Shown: positions 15,645 to 25,381 of the stretch, in pieces | Layout: every line of letters starts with the position of its first letter | Numbering within the stretch: position 1 is the stretch's first letter | Source of the DNA: Paludibacteraceae bacterium | GTDB taxonomy: Bacteria; Bacteroidota; Bacteroidia; Bacteroidales; Paludibacteraceae | Reading direction: 5' to 3' | DNA length: 64,000 bases | NCBI GenBank assembly: GCA_031292565.1 | Contig: JARLGW010000010.1 | Coordinates: forward strand, 186,001-250,000 | The notes under the pieces: model-generated | The model's input: the letters and a program-made list of their open reading frames with translations, nothing else | Databases searched by the model: none | Told to the model about the DNA's origin: nothing | Made by a program: the position numbers and the translations under genes

Positions 15645-17710
15645 CAGGTTTGTTTTATCAGCTTCAAAGTTGCTGTTCGTTGTCCTTTTAATTTAAACAC
15701 ATAACTACCTTTAGCATAAGCAACAGGAATAGTCATTAAAGGATAATTACTTACAACCGCCGTTTGCACTAACTTTCCTTGCACGTCATAGACGTATATT
15801 TTTGCCTGAAGATCTAATGCTTGAAGCTCATTAATCTTTAAGCTTCCATCTCCGAAAAAGGCAACTAAAGTTTGATTATTATTTACATTCCCAATGCCGG
15901 TTGCAGCACTTTTAAAACGCACCGTGAAACGGGTTTCCGGATCCGTGGGGTTAGAAGTAAAACTATAGGTGGCATTTGATTTCAAATCTACCGTGGTACT
16001 GGTCAATCTATCTTCCAACCAAATACCCGTGGTGCTAAGACCATCTATATAAGAAGCACTAATTTGATAGGTACCACTTACAGGGGCAGGCTTTAAACCC
16101 AATATCACTGTATCCACATCAAGCGGAACACCGTTGGCTGATAATTTGGAACCGGTAGCCGAAAACGTGTATAATTGAAAGCCTTCTTGTCCTTTGGTAT
16201 ATACTTTAGCCACATCATATACATCACTGCCTAAACTGGCGGTGGCGCGAACACCAATAGCGGCTAAATCATAAATTCGTTCGTTGTTGATGGGCGAAAT
16301 TTTAAAAAGCACTTGATCGGGCGATGTCACCGTGGCCGCTCTAAAGCCTAAATCCTGTGAAACCCGGCTGTGGGCAAGCGACTCTTTTCCAACACTAAAC
16401 GTGTTACTAGCCACCGTTTGACCCTTGGACACCCGAACCATAAAAATACTCATGGCTGGAATTTCCGTCGCGTCGGACACCACGATGGCATCTCCAGTAC
16501 CCGTAATGGTAAGCGGCTGATAAGAAGTAGATCCAGCAGGGAAAATATAAATGGTTGGTGCAAACTGCAAGCCGCTACTTTCCATTTGTTTAGCCAAGAG
16601 CTTGGTGGAAATGGGGCAGGTATAAGAGTTGCCTATCAACCAATTCACCGTACTGGGCAACGTAACACCCGTTGGGATGCTGTTGGTATATAACACATCT
16701 TCCGCGAACAGTTGTTCCTGATAAGCAGGGATAGTATAAACCACCCCGTTGAAAAATAATTTATCTAAATCGTACGCCCCGGCAGAAGCTCCCGTCACGC
16801 TCAATCCATTTGTGGTTTGCAGCGTGCTGTAATCAAAACCTGTAGGCCGGGGTTTAATAAGATAAGCCTGCGCGGGGATTAATGTTGTCTGTGCATCCGT
16901 TACATATTGATCGGCATTAATAACAGTTGAGTCACTCACACTCGGTTTGTTGCCCAATACGTAAGTAGTACTTCCATAAGTACCTGTTTGAGGTTTGCGC
17001 ACCCAGTTGCCGGCAAAGTAGCCTGAAAGCTGGGTATTTTTAAAAGGCGAGGCAAAAGCAAAAAGCTGTGTACCTGTTCTAAAAGCTTTCATTTCTTGCT
17101 CAATAAGCACGGCACCCAAATCGGCCTGATTTTCAGAGATTACCCCTGTAGCTGTAAGCCGCAAGGAAGCATTAAAAACATACATGCCAACCGTGTCCGA
17201 ACGCAAAACCAAATAGCCCGTGCTTCCTCCTGCCCGTTTCATTGTCAAAGCATCTATCCCCATTTTAGCAGGAAGAATAATAGAATCGTTGGTACCGATC
17301 TCAACATTTGGAAAAGCAATATAATACAGCCCCCTATCAAAAGTAGATAAAGGCTCCGATTGTGTAGTAACAAAGCGATTCACCCCACTAGTATTTACGA
17401 AGGAAAGCGTACCAGTGGAACGTGTTCTTCCTCCTACGGAATCCACATCAAACACCGAGGTATGAGCATCTTGATAAAAGTTTCCACCTAATTCTACGCG
17501 GCCATTCAGCACAATTTTCACCGAGTCGCCCCCACTCACGCTAAGCATCCTTATAGCATCCGGGATATACATAGAGGTGCCCGCTTGCGAAGCAATATAC
17601 ATCCGCCCGGTATTTACAAATACCACATGGCTAGGGTCGTTTGCCATAACAGGAGATGTAACCCCCAAACAGGTAAAACAGGTAAAAAGTAAAATAGCTT
17701 TTTTCATCAT
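15644..17710 (-). CDS. Large secreted protein with T9SS C-terminal sorting domain
   Basis: A 688-residue protein. It has a signal peptide (ILLFTCFTCLGVTSPVMA) and a long beta-rich region with a repeated SVSGGDSVKIVLNGRVELGG style. The C-terminus is a type A T9SS sorting domain: IYVYDVQGKLVQTAVV, then GSYVFKLKGQRTATLKLIKQT. That domain directs secretion through the Por/Spr machinery and surface attachment. No enzyme motif was found. I chose ATG 17710, since the longer frame begins at a TTG 15 bp earlier with no signal-like residues. It leads a leftward operon whose upstream region holds regulon copy G. Confidence 0.85.
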   Translation of the reverse strand: MMKKAILLFTCFTCLGVTSPVMANDPSHVVFVNTGRMYIASQAGTSMYIPDAIRMLSVSGGDSVKIVLNGRVELGGNFYQDAHTSVFDVDSVGGRTRSTGTLSFVNTSGVNRFVTTQSEPLSTFDRGLYYIAFPNVEIGTNDSIILPAKMGIDALTMKRAGGSTGYLVLRSDTVGMYVFNASLRLTATGVISENQADLGAVLIEQEMKAFRTGTQLFAFASPFKNTQLSGYFAGNWVRKPQTGTYGSTTYVLGNKPSVSDSTVINADQYVTDAQTTLIPAQAYLIKPRPTGFDYSTLQTTNGLSVTGASAGAYDLDKLFFNGVVYTIPAYQEQLFAEDVLYTNSIPTGVTLPSTVNWLIGNSYTCPISTKLLAKQMESSGLQFAPTIYIFPAGSTSYQPLTITGTGDAIVVSDATEIPAMSIFMVRVSKGQTVASNTFSVGKESLAHSRVSQDLGFRAATVTSPDQVLFKISPINNERIYDLAAIGVRATASLGSDVYDVAKVYTKGQEGFQLYTFSATGSKLSANGVPLDVDTVILGLKPAPVSGTYQISASYIDGLSTTGIWLEDRLTSTTVDLKSNATYSFTSNPTDPETRFTVRFKSAATGIGNVNNNQTLVAFFGDGSLKINELQALDLQAKIYVYDVQGKLVQTAVVSNYPLMTIPVAYAKGSYVFKLKGQRTATLKLIKQT

Positions 17711-17780
17711 CAAATGGTTTAACAAGATCCGTATCCGATAGCTTTTTCAGCTATACGAAACGTTGATTTTATATTTAGGA

Positions 17781-17847
17781 TAAAAGTACACTTGGTTGGA
17801 GGAGGAAATGTTACACAATTCTGTAAATGAATTACATAATATCTATG
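17781..17847 (-). promoter_or_regulatory. Regulon promoter element, copy G (degenerate, leftward)
   Basis: On the minus strand: ATTATGTAAT with core at 17832-17836, then TTGTGTAA with core at 17811-17815, exactly 21 bp apart, then 26 bp and TTTA (17781-17784) in place of TTTG. The outer TGTGTGAA part is degraded. The correct phase of all three parts makes chance unlikely. It would drive the T9SS protein operon at 17710. Confidence 0.5.
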
Positions 17848-17912
17848 TGTGAATAATGTAATTCCTTCCTTTAATTGTGTAATGCTTTGGGGCGGTAAAG
17901 AATGCACCTTTG
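17846..17912 (+). promoter_or_regulatory. Regulon promoter element, copy E (GT4-GH100 operon)
   Basis: TGTGTGAATAATGTAA (17846-17861), second core TGTAA at 17878-17882 (21-bp spacing), 26 bp, CACCTTTG with TTTG at 17909-17912. The GT4 start codon is 58 bp after the box. It is back to back with copy G. Confidence 0.8.
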
Positions 17913-17970
17913 TTTGACGAAAGACTTTTCCCGTGAAAACGCAACGGATTAAACTCAAATTTACATTACA

Positions 17971-19113
17971 ATGAAAGTATTAGTATTATATGATTACCCG
18001 CCTTCCCCCGGAGGGTTGGCTACACAAGGAGATTTACTTTATAGAGGTTTGAGTGAAATGGGTGTAGATGTGCGTGCCGTACATTTTGAGTCGGCACAAG
18101 AAAAAGAATGGTACTACCGCTGGTATAAACCGGATGTAGTAGTAGGCGTAGGTTATTGGGGACATACCCCGCAATTGATACTTCACCCTCAACGCTATGG
18201 TGTACAACCAGTGCCTTGGCTAGTTGCCGACGGTTATATAGCAAATTATCAGGAAGTACTGAACGAACTACCCCTTATACTGGTAACTTCCAATTGGGTA
18301 AAGGAAATGTATGTACGCGACGGTATCAATGGTGATAAAATAGAAGTACTACCTGTGGGTTGCGATACCGATTCATTCATCCCCTTTAGCAAAGACGACC
18401 CGAAAATCACAGCCGTACGTGAAGCTTTAGGTATTTCGCCCGACCAGCTAATGATACTCACCGTGGGAGGCGATGCCGCATCCAAAGGGGCACAAGAAGT
18501 AATGCAAGCCTTGGCTATCATTGATAAAGAAGCCCCGGACTGGAAATATGTATGCAAGGTATGGCCTCAACCACGAACAAAACTTCAAAACCTGGCCGAT
18601 TTGGAATTGGCTACCAAACTAGGTATTGAAAAAAATGTAACCTATGCCACCAATACCATCTCCCGAAACTTTATGCCATACCTCATCGCGGCTTGCGATA
18701 TATACGCTGCCCCATCTAGACTGGAAGGCTTTGGCATGCCGCAGGTAGAAGCCAATGCCTGCGAAAAACCGGTTATCAGCCTACGGGCAATGGGAATGCT
18801 TGATACCCTAATCCATGGTGAAACAGCCTTGCTGGCAGAAGTAGCACAAAAGATAGTGGTAAACGAAGTAATATTGGGTACCGAATCGGGCTTTGAAAAA
18901 AAACAAAAAGTAACTTTTAATGAACCACGTACCGTGGACTATCGTGCCAATGTACAGGACATAGCAAAATATTTGCTCATGCTTATGCACGATCCGGTCA
19001 TGAGGGATAAACTAGGTAAAGCAGGCCGAAAGCGTGTAGTAGCAAACTTTGACTACCGCATTGTAGCCCAACGCTTCGTGGAGTTAATGAGCGATAAATT
19101 AGGACTGAAATAA
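17971..19113 (+). CDS. GT4-family glycosyltransferase
   Basis: A 380-residue GT-B enzyme. The N-terminal lobe has DYPPSPGGLATQGDLLYRGL, the acceptor-side glycine loop, and the C-terminal lobe has the GT4 signature RLEGFGMPQVEANACEKPVIS with the two Glu of the E-x7-E motif near residues 251-259. It has no signal peptide or membrane segment. Copy E of the regulon element lies directly upstream, and the (alpha/alpha)6 glycosidase follows 66 bp downstream. The pair may make and remodel a stress-induced oligosaccharide. The sugar is not predictable. Confidence 0.88.
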   Translation: MKVLVLYDYPPSPGGLATQGDLLYRGLSEMGVDVRAVHFESAQEKEWYYRWYKPDVVVGVGYWGHTPQLILHPQRYGVQPVPWLVADGYIANYQEVLNELPLILVTSNWVKEMYVRDGINGDKIEVLPVGCDTDSFIPFSKDDPKITAVREALGISPDQLMILTVGGDAASKGAQEVMQALAIIDKEAPDWKYVCKVWPQPRTKLQNLADLELATKLGIEKNVTYATNTISRNFMPYLIAACDIYAAPSRLEGFGMPQVEANACEKPVISLRAMGMLDTLIHGETALLAEVAQKIVVNEVILGTESGFEKKQKVTFNEPRTVDYRANVQDIAKYLLMLMHDPVMRDKLGKAGRKRVVANFDYRIVAQRFVELMSDKLGLK

Positions 19114-19179
19114 ATAGGATGTACTAACAAGCCAATGCCCGATGTGCAAATTCTCTCATTGACAAATTAATAAGAAACC

Positions 19180-20364
19180 ATGCAAATAGAAAATAAACAA
19201 CTGATACAAGAAGCCAAAAAAGCCGCACTGGAAGTACTGCTACATAATGCCCACGGGCCATTTGCCGGACTTCCACGCACCGCGGGATGGGGATACCCCG
19301 AACCTTACACCCGTGACTTGATGTTCTCCATCCTGGGAATAGCCGTTTCTAACAACAAAGTACTCATGGACAGCATGCACAAAGTATTAGAGACACTAGC
19401 CAAGAATCAAACAGATCACGGGCATATCCCCTCGTTGGTACATGACAAAGATGACCGGGGGTCGAGTGACAGCACACCCCTGTTCCTAATAGCCATAAGC
19501 ATTTTCCGAAAAAAAACAGGCGAAGAAACTTTCCTACAGGAAGCCGTGGAAAAAGCATTGATTTGGATGGAATACCAGAGCCCGTCCGACCGGTACCTCG
19601 TGGCACAGCAACCTACCAGCGATTGGCGCGACGAACAATGGGTAACCGGGTACGGCCTGTTTGTAAACACGCTCGTATATAGCTACCTCAAATTGCTAGG
19701 CCTTGACGAACGAGCCAACTGCGTGCGCCAGGAAATGGGTAGGTTCACCATTACCAACGGGGTAATGCACCACCATGTACATGAAGGGTTGACGGTAAAA
19801 TATAAACCTTATTATGCCTTTTGGTCATACAAAATACACAGTAGTGAACGTTTTGATTTGCTTGGCAACAGCATTGCCATTTTATCCGGCATTGCCTCAC
19901 CTAGCAGAGCTAATGAAATGATTTCGTGGATAGAAGAAGAATGTGCCAGCATGCAAGCAAAAGGCGAACTGGCTCTGGATTTGCCGCCAAACTTTTTTCC
20001 ATATACCAAACCGGAAGACCCGGACTGGCATGCCCGATATGCCCTTTACAACAATCCGGGAGAATATCACAATGGCGGTATCTGGCCTTTTATATGCGGG
20101 TTTTACGTTGCAGCCCTAGTTGCAGCCAAAAGATATACACTAGCCGAAGAAAAGCTGGTAGCACTTACCAATTGCATAAAGATGACCACCGACAAAGAAC
20201 TTGCCTTTGGATTTAACGAATGGCACAAAGCGCAAGACGGCAAACCGATGGGGCAAAACTGGCAAACATGGAGTGCCGCCCTATACTTGTACGCGGCCAC
20301 ATGTGTGGAAGAAAAACATACTCCATTCTTTGACGAAATGCGAACAAATTTGATGTTAGCATAA
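19180..20364 (+). CDS. (alpha/alpha)6 glycosidase, GH100-like (invertase/glucosidase type)
   Basis: A 394-residue cytosolic protein of (alpha/alpha)6-toroid type. Recognisable blocks are WGYPEPYTRDLMFSILG at 37-53, NQTDHGHIPSLVHDKDDRGSSDSTPLF at about 84-110, TSDWRDEQWVTGYGLF, EYHNGGIWPFICGFYVAAL and FNEWHKAQDGKPMGQNWQTW near the C-terminus. These resemble neutral/alkaline invertases of GH100 and amylo-alpha-1,6-glucosidase-like proteins. It follows a GT4 in the same transcript under regulon copy E. A link to sucrose or a related non-reducing sugar is attractive but not proven. Confidence 0.75.
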   Translation: MQIENKQLIQEAKKAALEVLLHNAHGPFAGLPRTAGWGYPEPYTRDLMFSILGIAVSNNKVLMDSMHKVLETLAKNQTDHGHIPSLVHDKDDRGSSDSTPLFLIAISIFRKKTGEETFLQEAVEKALIWMEYQSPSDRYLVAQQPTSDWRDEQWVTGYGLFVNTLVYSYLKLLGLDERANCVRQEMGRFTITNGVMHHHVHEGLTVKYKPYYAFWSYKIHSSERFDLLGNSIAILSGIASPSRANEMISWIEEECASMQAKGELALDLPPNFFPYTKPEDPDWHARYALYNNPGEYHNGGIWPFICGFYVAALVAAKRYTLAEEKLVALTNCIKMTTDKELAFGFNEWHKAQDGKPMGQNWQTWSAALYLYAATCVEEKHTPFFDEMRTNLMLA

Positions 20365-20515
20365 TTGGCCACTTGTATTTATAGCTCATAGTGCATTTAG
20401 AGAAAATCTAAAACATTCTTTTCTCTGCTGTGCTACCAAATTATAATATGCTGTAGTATGAAAAGAAATCACAGCACTTAAAATTAGAGCTTTTTAAAAG
20501 CTTTTTAAAGAAAAA

Positions 20516-20952
20516 TGTCTGAGTGCAAGTTGTGTGCAAGGACCCAAAAAAAGCGCCTAGGAAATACATCATAAGTACCTTATTATCAATTTGTAGTGAG
20601 GGGGGGGGGGGGGCTTGAATCTCCTACCTCATGATTGTGAAGCTTAAATATCTGATTATAAACATTTTAATTCGTTTTTACATAGTGTCATGGGGAATGG
20701 TTTCCAAGCTTTTGTGCAATTTTTTCTTTTCGCCTTTTTTCACGCCTTTTCTTCCTTTGGAATTAGGTGTGTGCAAATTGTGTGCAAATAGAATTTCCCA
20801 ATAAAAATTTCAAAAATAAATTCTATATTTTTAATAGCAGTCTATTTGTTTCTTCATTGCCTAAAAAACAAATTTACATACCTTATCAATCCTCCTTCAT
20901 CTGACGATTTACACCCTTAAATTTTTATGCGGCTAAGATTAGGAAGTCCAGT
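20516..20952. repeat. Dispersed att-like repeat, copy R1
   Basis: Contains a degraded version of the tRNA-derived att segment (CCTCATGATTGTGAA, 20629-20643), a conserved TAGTGTCATGGGG / TGGTTTCCAAGCTTTTGTGCAA block, the double GTGTGCAAATTGTGTGCAAA signature (20769-20789), and an end block TTTTTATGCGGCTAAG and GATTAGGAAGTCCAG. The same blocks recur at 55.7 kb, 58.1 kb and partly at 50.2 kb. Confidence 0.7.
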
Positions 20953-21682
20953 AGTCTTCTTTCTCTGATAAAATAGTAACTTTTATTTCTCGAATCTTCA
21001 AAATAGTTTCACTAGCCTTAATAAAATTATCGTCTAAGGCTTTATGCTGAACAGATTAGGAAGGTCAAAGTTCAGAAATCTGTTATAAGTTTAGATAAAT
21101 ATTATTCTTGCCGAAAATAAACTTTACAATTTCTTATGTTTTGTTTGAAATTAATCAAATAAATGTTTCATAAATTAAAATATATAAAATACATTTGTAA
21201 GCATACAAGATAAGTTAATAAACGCATATTAATTTATACTATAAACAGATCTTTATATTCAAGAATATGTTTTTGGCCTACTCAAAATGTGAATGTTGAT
21301 AAATTTATAAAAATAAATTTATTATACAAAACACATTCCAATAGCTCCTTTTCACAATAATCAAAAATTCATCTTTTTTTAACTTTAAAATAATACAAGG
21401 TCTATATTTTCACGAACAAAACATCTTTTTCATCTACCAAAACTAACGATAGCATCTTTCTCTATTTAGCAAAAACAATTTATATTTCAACCGGTCTATA
21501 GTACCATTTAAAGCCTTAAGGATCAATTAATTTCAACACAAGAAAATAAATTATTACAACTTAAAGAATGCAATCGGAAGTTTGTAAAGTTGTGCCGTAA
21601 TTTTCACTTCATATTATAATATCCACCTACTAAAGAATTATCAGGAGCTACATAAATAGTTCCTGTTAGAAAGATTTTATGA

Positions 21683-21716
21683 AGAAGAAGGATATGAACA
21701 CCCTTCTTCTCTTTTC
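21683..21716 (+). terminator. Hairpin in the leader of the gene at 21745
   Basis: Stem AGAAGAAGG (21683-21691) / CCTTCTTCT (21702-21710) followed by CTTTTCT. It stands 29 bp before the start codon, so it could be an attenuator, or the terminator of an unseen upstream short transcript. Confidence 0.5.
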
Positions 21717-21744
21717 TAATACTTAAATTTTAAACTTTACGTGT

Positions 21745-22611
21745 ATGAAAAAATCTGTGAGAAAATTAGTTTTAATTTCGGCACTAATTGTTAGTGCCTG
21801 CCTGTATGCTGAAGCGCAAAGCGTTAGCTACACAATCAGAAATGAGGTACAAACCTCCGACAGAACATTGGAGTTCGATTTATTTCTGTTAAACACAGAA
21901 ACTTCTATTCCGATTCAAATAGCCGAATTTCAGGCGGGTATTTACGTTAACCCGGATATTGAGAATGGAGGTACTATTTCTGCTTCTATTGTTCCGGGAG
22001 CTTCGGATATGAAACGGAGCCAACAGCCTACGGCTATTACGTATGCGTCCAATTGTGTGAAGATTGCTACCCGAATGTATCTCGGTTGTGGCAACGCTAC
22101 GGTAATTAGTACCTCTGCTCCAGGTACTAAATTGTGTAGGGTAAGGCTTACCAATTCGGTTGCTTTTGCTTCCCAAAAAGCGAATTTGGGCTTCAACTTT
22201 TTAGCTCGTCCGTATGCCTCTAGATTGTTTTATTACAATTCTAACTGCGTAAGTACGCAATTGGTTACTGACAGTACGAATTGCTTTAATTTGACTTCAA
22301 ACCCGGTACTAAATTATTCATTCTCAACAACTACGAATTCTAATAACAAGATCAAGAGTACCTGTGTAAGCTCGGAATTATCAATGGCAGATCCGAAAGT
22401 TTTTGTGGCTTCGGGCAAATTGACTATCGATTTGTCGGCTTGCGATAATGATGCTTATTCTGCTTATTTATTGGATGTGAACGGCCATTCTGTTTGGTGC
22501 AAATCTTTGTCGGGTGGTGAGTCTTACTCGTATGGGTTGCCAGGTAGAGGTATGTACTTGGTGAATTTGGTTTCATCAGGTGGACAAAAGGTTTATAAAA
22601 TAGTGTTTTGA
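21745..22611 (+). CDS. Secreted cohesin-like protein with T9SS-type C-terminus (first copy)
   Basis: A 288-residue protein. Signal peptide LVLISALIVSACLYAEAQ. Residues about 25-185 form a beta-sandwich (YTIRNEVQTSDRTLEFDLFL, then FQAGIYVNP and a Cys-containing LGCGNATVIS) that resembles the cohesin-like/carbohydrate-binding fold common in Bacteroidota surface proteins. The C-terminal 70 residues (LTIDLSACDNDAYSAYLL, GLPGRGMYLVNL) resemble a type A sorting domain. It is a near-duplicate of the protein at 29933, but lacks an FN3-like segment of about 80 residues. It is followed 54 bp later by the LamG/dockerin-like protein. Fold assignment is by eye. Confidence 0.75.
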   Translation: MKKSVRKLVLISALIVSACLYAEAQSVSYTIRNEVQTSDRTLEFDLFLLNTETSIPIQIAEFQAGIYVNPDIENGGTISASIVPGASDMKRSQQPTAITYASNCVKIATRMYLGCGNATVISTSAPGTKLCRVRLTNSVAFASQKANLGFNFLARPYASRLFYYNSNCVSTQLVTDSTNCFNLTSNPVLNYSFSTTTNSNNKIKSTCVSSELSMADPKVFVASGKLTIDLSACDNDAYSAYLLDVNGHSVWCKSLSGGESYSYGLPGRGMYLVNLVSSGGQKVYKIVF

Positions 22612-22665
22612 TTGTAAATCAAACGAATAACGTATTTTTAATTAAAAACATAAAAACGAATACAT

Positions 22666-25308
22666 ATGAAAAAAATATTCTTCTTTTTCCTCTTATGCCT
22701 AGGAATTGGGCAAATTGTACAAGCAACAGACTTGCAGGTAACGCTGAATTATATATATAATATAACCCAAACAACCGCTTCGGCAGATGCAACCCTTCAA
22801 AGTTATTCCTCAGAATATTATACATACACCTATGGAGTATGTTACAGTTCAACCAACGCTACTCCTAGCACCTCAGATACTAAAACTTCGTCGAGTGTCT
22901 ACACGGGAGGTACCGGTAGAAATTCGGCTCAAACGATTTCTATGACAGGGTTAACAGTAAATACCACCTACTATGTACGGGCTTATGCAACATCCGCGGC
23001 TTTAGGTAAAACTTTTTACAGTTCAGTAGATACATTAAAAACACCTCCGTATGTCAGCAGAGCTTTGAAATTCAATGGGACAACCGATTATGTGGCAATA
23101 CCCAATAACAGTTTATTAGATTTAACTACTAATTATACTATTACCGCATGGATTAAACCGGCAATATGCTCTCAATTTGCAGGCATTGTATCTAAACGTC
23201 ATACAGGAACTTCTATTCTTCAGGGTGGTGTGCCAGCATATCCTAGCAGTAAAGGTTACGTTTTAAGATTAGCCGGCAATAGTCCTTACAAAGGTTTAGA
23301 TTTTGATGGAGAATACACTTCCAATTATACAAATCTTTTAACTATAAATTCATGGTATCATGTAGTGGCTGTTTATAATGGCTCAACTAGAACTATTTAT
23401 GTAAACGGAAATAGTGTGAGTGTCACCAGCACAGGAGATGTTGCAACAACTACCGATTCTGTTAAAATCGGGGCTGATAACGGTAATTTTTTTCCGCCAA
23501 ATACTCATTATTTTAATGGCACAATAGATGAAGTGAGTATTTGGAACAAGGCTCTTTCTCAAAGTGAGATAACATCCGGCATGAATAATGGCTTTACCGG
23601 TAACGAAACAGGCCTTGTGACCTATTACAAGTTCGATCAGGGAACACCCTCCGGCACCAATACAAGCATAACCACGTTAAACGATGCTTCAACTAATGGA
23701 CTAACCGGGTATTTAAGACATATGGCTCTTACTGGTAGTTCTTCTAACTTCGTTACAGGAGTATATTTGGGATCAACTGTAATTAATAAAACTATCTCAA
23801 CACTATACGTCGACTATCTAACTGATGTAGCTATATACATGTTGTATGGTAGTGTTTATATGCAATCAGACAACACGAATAGTACAAGTGAATCGCATAA
23901 ATGCTCATATGGAATGTGCTGGAGTAGCACCAATTCCATGCCAACAATTGCTAATTCTACCTACTATGAAAATAATACTAAATATACAACAGGCAATGGC
24001 AATATATCTGATCTTTTTCAGGTAAACACAAACAGCAAAGGAGCTCTTACTGCAGGAACTACTTATTATGCGAGAGCTTATTGTACTATTGACAATGCAA
24101 CTACCTATTATGGCGATGTTCTAACATTTGAAACCTATGGAACCCCTACAGTTGCTACCTCGGCGGTTAGCAGCGTTGGTACTACCACGGTTACCGGCAA
24201 TGGTAATATCACCTACTTGGGTAATCCGGCATCTGTATCTGATTACGGGATATGCTGGAGTAGCACGGCTACCACACCTTCCTTGTCGGACAGCCATGTT
24301 AGCAACGGAACAAAAACCACCACGGGAGCCTTTACGTCTTCTATGACTGGGTTAACCCCCGGAGTAAAATATTATGTACGTGCCTATGCCACAAATTACA
24401 TGGGAACCGCCTATGGAAGTGTGGTTAGCTTTACCACAACAGGCATTGCTCCTACAAGTATTTCTTATCCTACTCCGAACACATTTTATGTCGATACTGC
24501 AATTACCGCTCTTAGTCCAACCATTGTGGGTGGTACGGCCATTACTTCTTACACTATTAGCCCTAACTTACCTGGAGGTTTGTCCTTCAATTCTTCTACT
24601 GGAATTATCAGTGGTACCCCTACTGCTGAAAGTTCCGCTACTAACTATACCGTGACCGGATCAAATACCGGTGGTAGTGTAAGTGCTGTGGTTAATATTA
24701 GGATTCTCAGTATCAAACAGCTATCGGTTAAAGCTTATTTGGAAGGTTTTTGGAATAATGCGACTGCGAATATGGATCAATGCAAGAATACAACTGGTAC
24801 CGCGGTGTTTACTTCTGCCGTTGATACGGTAACTGTAGAATTGCATAGCTCCTCTTCATATTCCAACATCGCATACAGCATACATGGTTATATCGGCCAA
24901 GATGGTAATATCTATAGTGGCAGTTTAACTTACCTGAAAATGCCCAGCAACTACAGCGATAGCTATTACATTACGGTAAAAACCCGTAACCATTTGGCTA
25001 CTACCACGGCTTCGGCCGTTTCTTTTGCAGGAAGCAGCATCAGTTATGATTTTACTACAGATGCAAATAAAGCCTACGGAAGTAACATGAAGCAACTTGC
25101 CTCTGGGGTATATGGGTGCTATGCCGGTGATGTGAATCAAGATGGAACTATTAATTCCGTTGATGATAATACTGTTAACACACTCTCTAAAAACTTTACA
25201 ACCGGTTATCGGCCTGAGGATATTAATGGCGATGGTCTAGTGGATACTTCCGATGTTTCTATTGTTGACAGAAACATGAATAGTTCCGTTTCTGTTTCGC
25301 ACCCTTAA
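22666..25308 (+). CDS. Secreted LamG / FN3-like / Ig-like protein with dockerin-like end (first copy)
   Basis: An 880-residue protein. Signal peptide residues 1-20. Residues about 130-310 are a LamG/concanavalin-like domain (ALKFNGTTDYVAIPNNS, WYHVVAVYNGSTRTIYVNG). FN3-like repeats follow (about 385-590; YGICWSSTATTPSLSDSHV is the repeat core), then a putative Ig domain about 597-685 (LPGGLSFNSSTGIISGTPT). A conserved module at about 690-880 ends with two dockerin-type calcium loops, DVNQDGTINSVDD and DINGDGLVDTSDV. There is no classic T9SS domain; the dockerin-like module ending in SVSHP takes its place. A near-duplicate lies at 31102. Confidence 0.82.
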   Translation: MKKIFFFFLLCLGIGQIVQATDLQVTLNYIYNITQTTASADATLQSYSSEYYTYTYGVCYSSTNATPSTSDTKTSSSVYTGGTGRNSAQTISMTGLTVNTTYYVRAYATSAALGKTFYSSVDTLKTPPYVSRALKFNGTTDYVAIPNNSLLDLTTNYTITAWIKPAICSQFAGIVSKRHTGTSILQGGVPAYPSSKGYVLRLAGNSPYKGLDFDGEYTSNYTNLLTINSWYHVVAVYNGSTRTIYVNGNSVSVTSTGDVATTTDSVKIGADNGNFFPPNTHYFNGTIDEVSIWNKALSQSEITSGMNNGFTGNETGLVTYYKFDQGTPSGTNTSITTLNDASTNGLTGYLRHMALTGSSSNFVTGVYLGSTVINKTISTLYVDYLTDVAIYMLYGSVYMQSDNTNSTSESHKCSYGMCWSSTNSMPTIANSTYYENNTKYTTGNGNISDLFQVNTNSKGALTAGTTYYARAYCTIDNATTYYGDVLTFETYGTPTVATSAVSSVGTTTVTGNGNITYLGNPASVSDYGICWSSTATTPSLSDSHVSNGTKTTTGAFTSSMTGLTPGVKYYVRAYATNYMGTAYGSVVSFTTTGIAPTSISYPTPNTFYVDTAITALSPTIVGGTAITSYTISPNLPGGLSFNSSTGIISGTPTAESSATNYTVTGSNTGGSVSAVVNIRILSIKQLSVKAYLEGFWNNATANMDQCKNTTGTAVFTSAVDTVTVELHSSSSYSNIAYSIHGYIGQDGNIYSGSLTYLKMPSNYSDSYYITVKTRNHLATTTASAVSFAGSSISYDFTTDANKAYGSNMKQLASGVYGCYAGDVNQDGTINSVDDNTVNTLSKNFTTGYRPEDINGDGLVDTSDVSIVDRNMNSSVSVSHP

Positions 25309-25381
25309 AAAATGATTCTTATATCCTTTTTCTGTTTTTTTTAAATACTTGATTTTTTTAAACATCAAAAGATTCACAAAC

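Larger units (their letters stand above)
20365..21744. other. 1.4-kb non-coding region
   Basis: No credible gene was found. It holds repeat copy R1 (20516-20952), a G14 tract (20600-20613), AT-rich filler, and a hairpin leader just before the gene at 21745. Confidence 0.7.

Noticed and set aside
17719-17958. A 79-codon minus-strand frame in the divergent promoter region
   Set aside because: It covers regulon copies E and G, and its sequence is that of promoter DNA read as protein.
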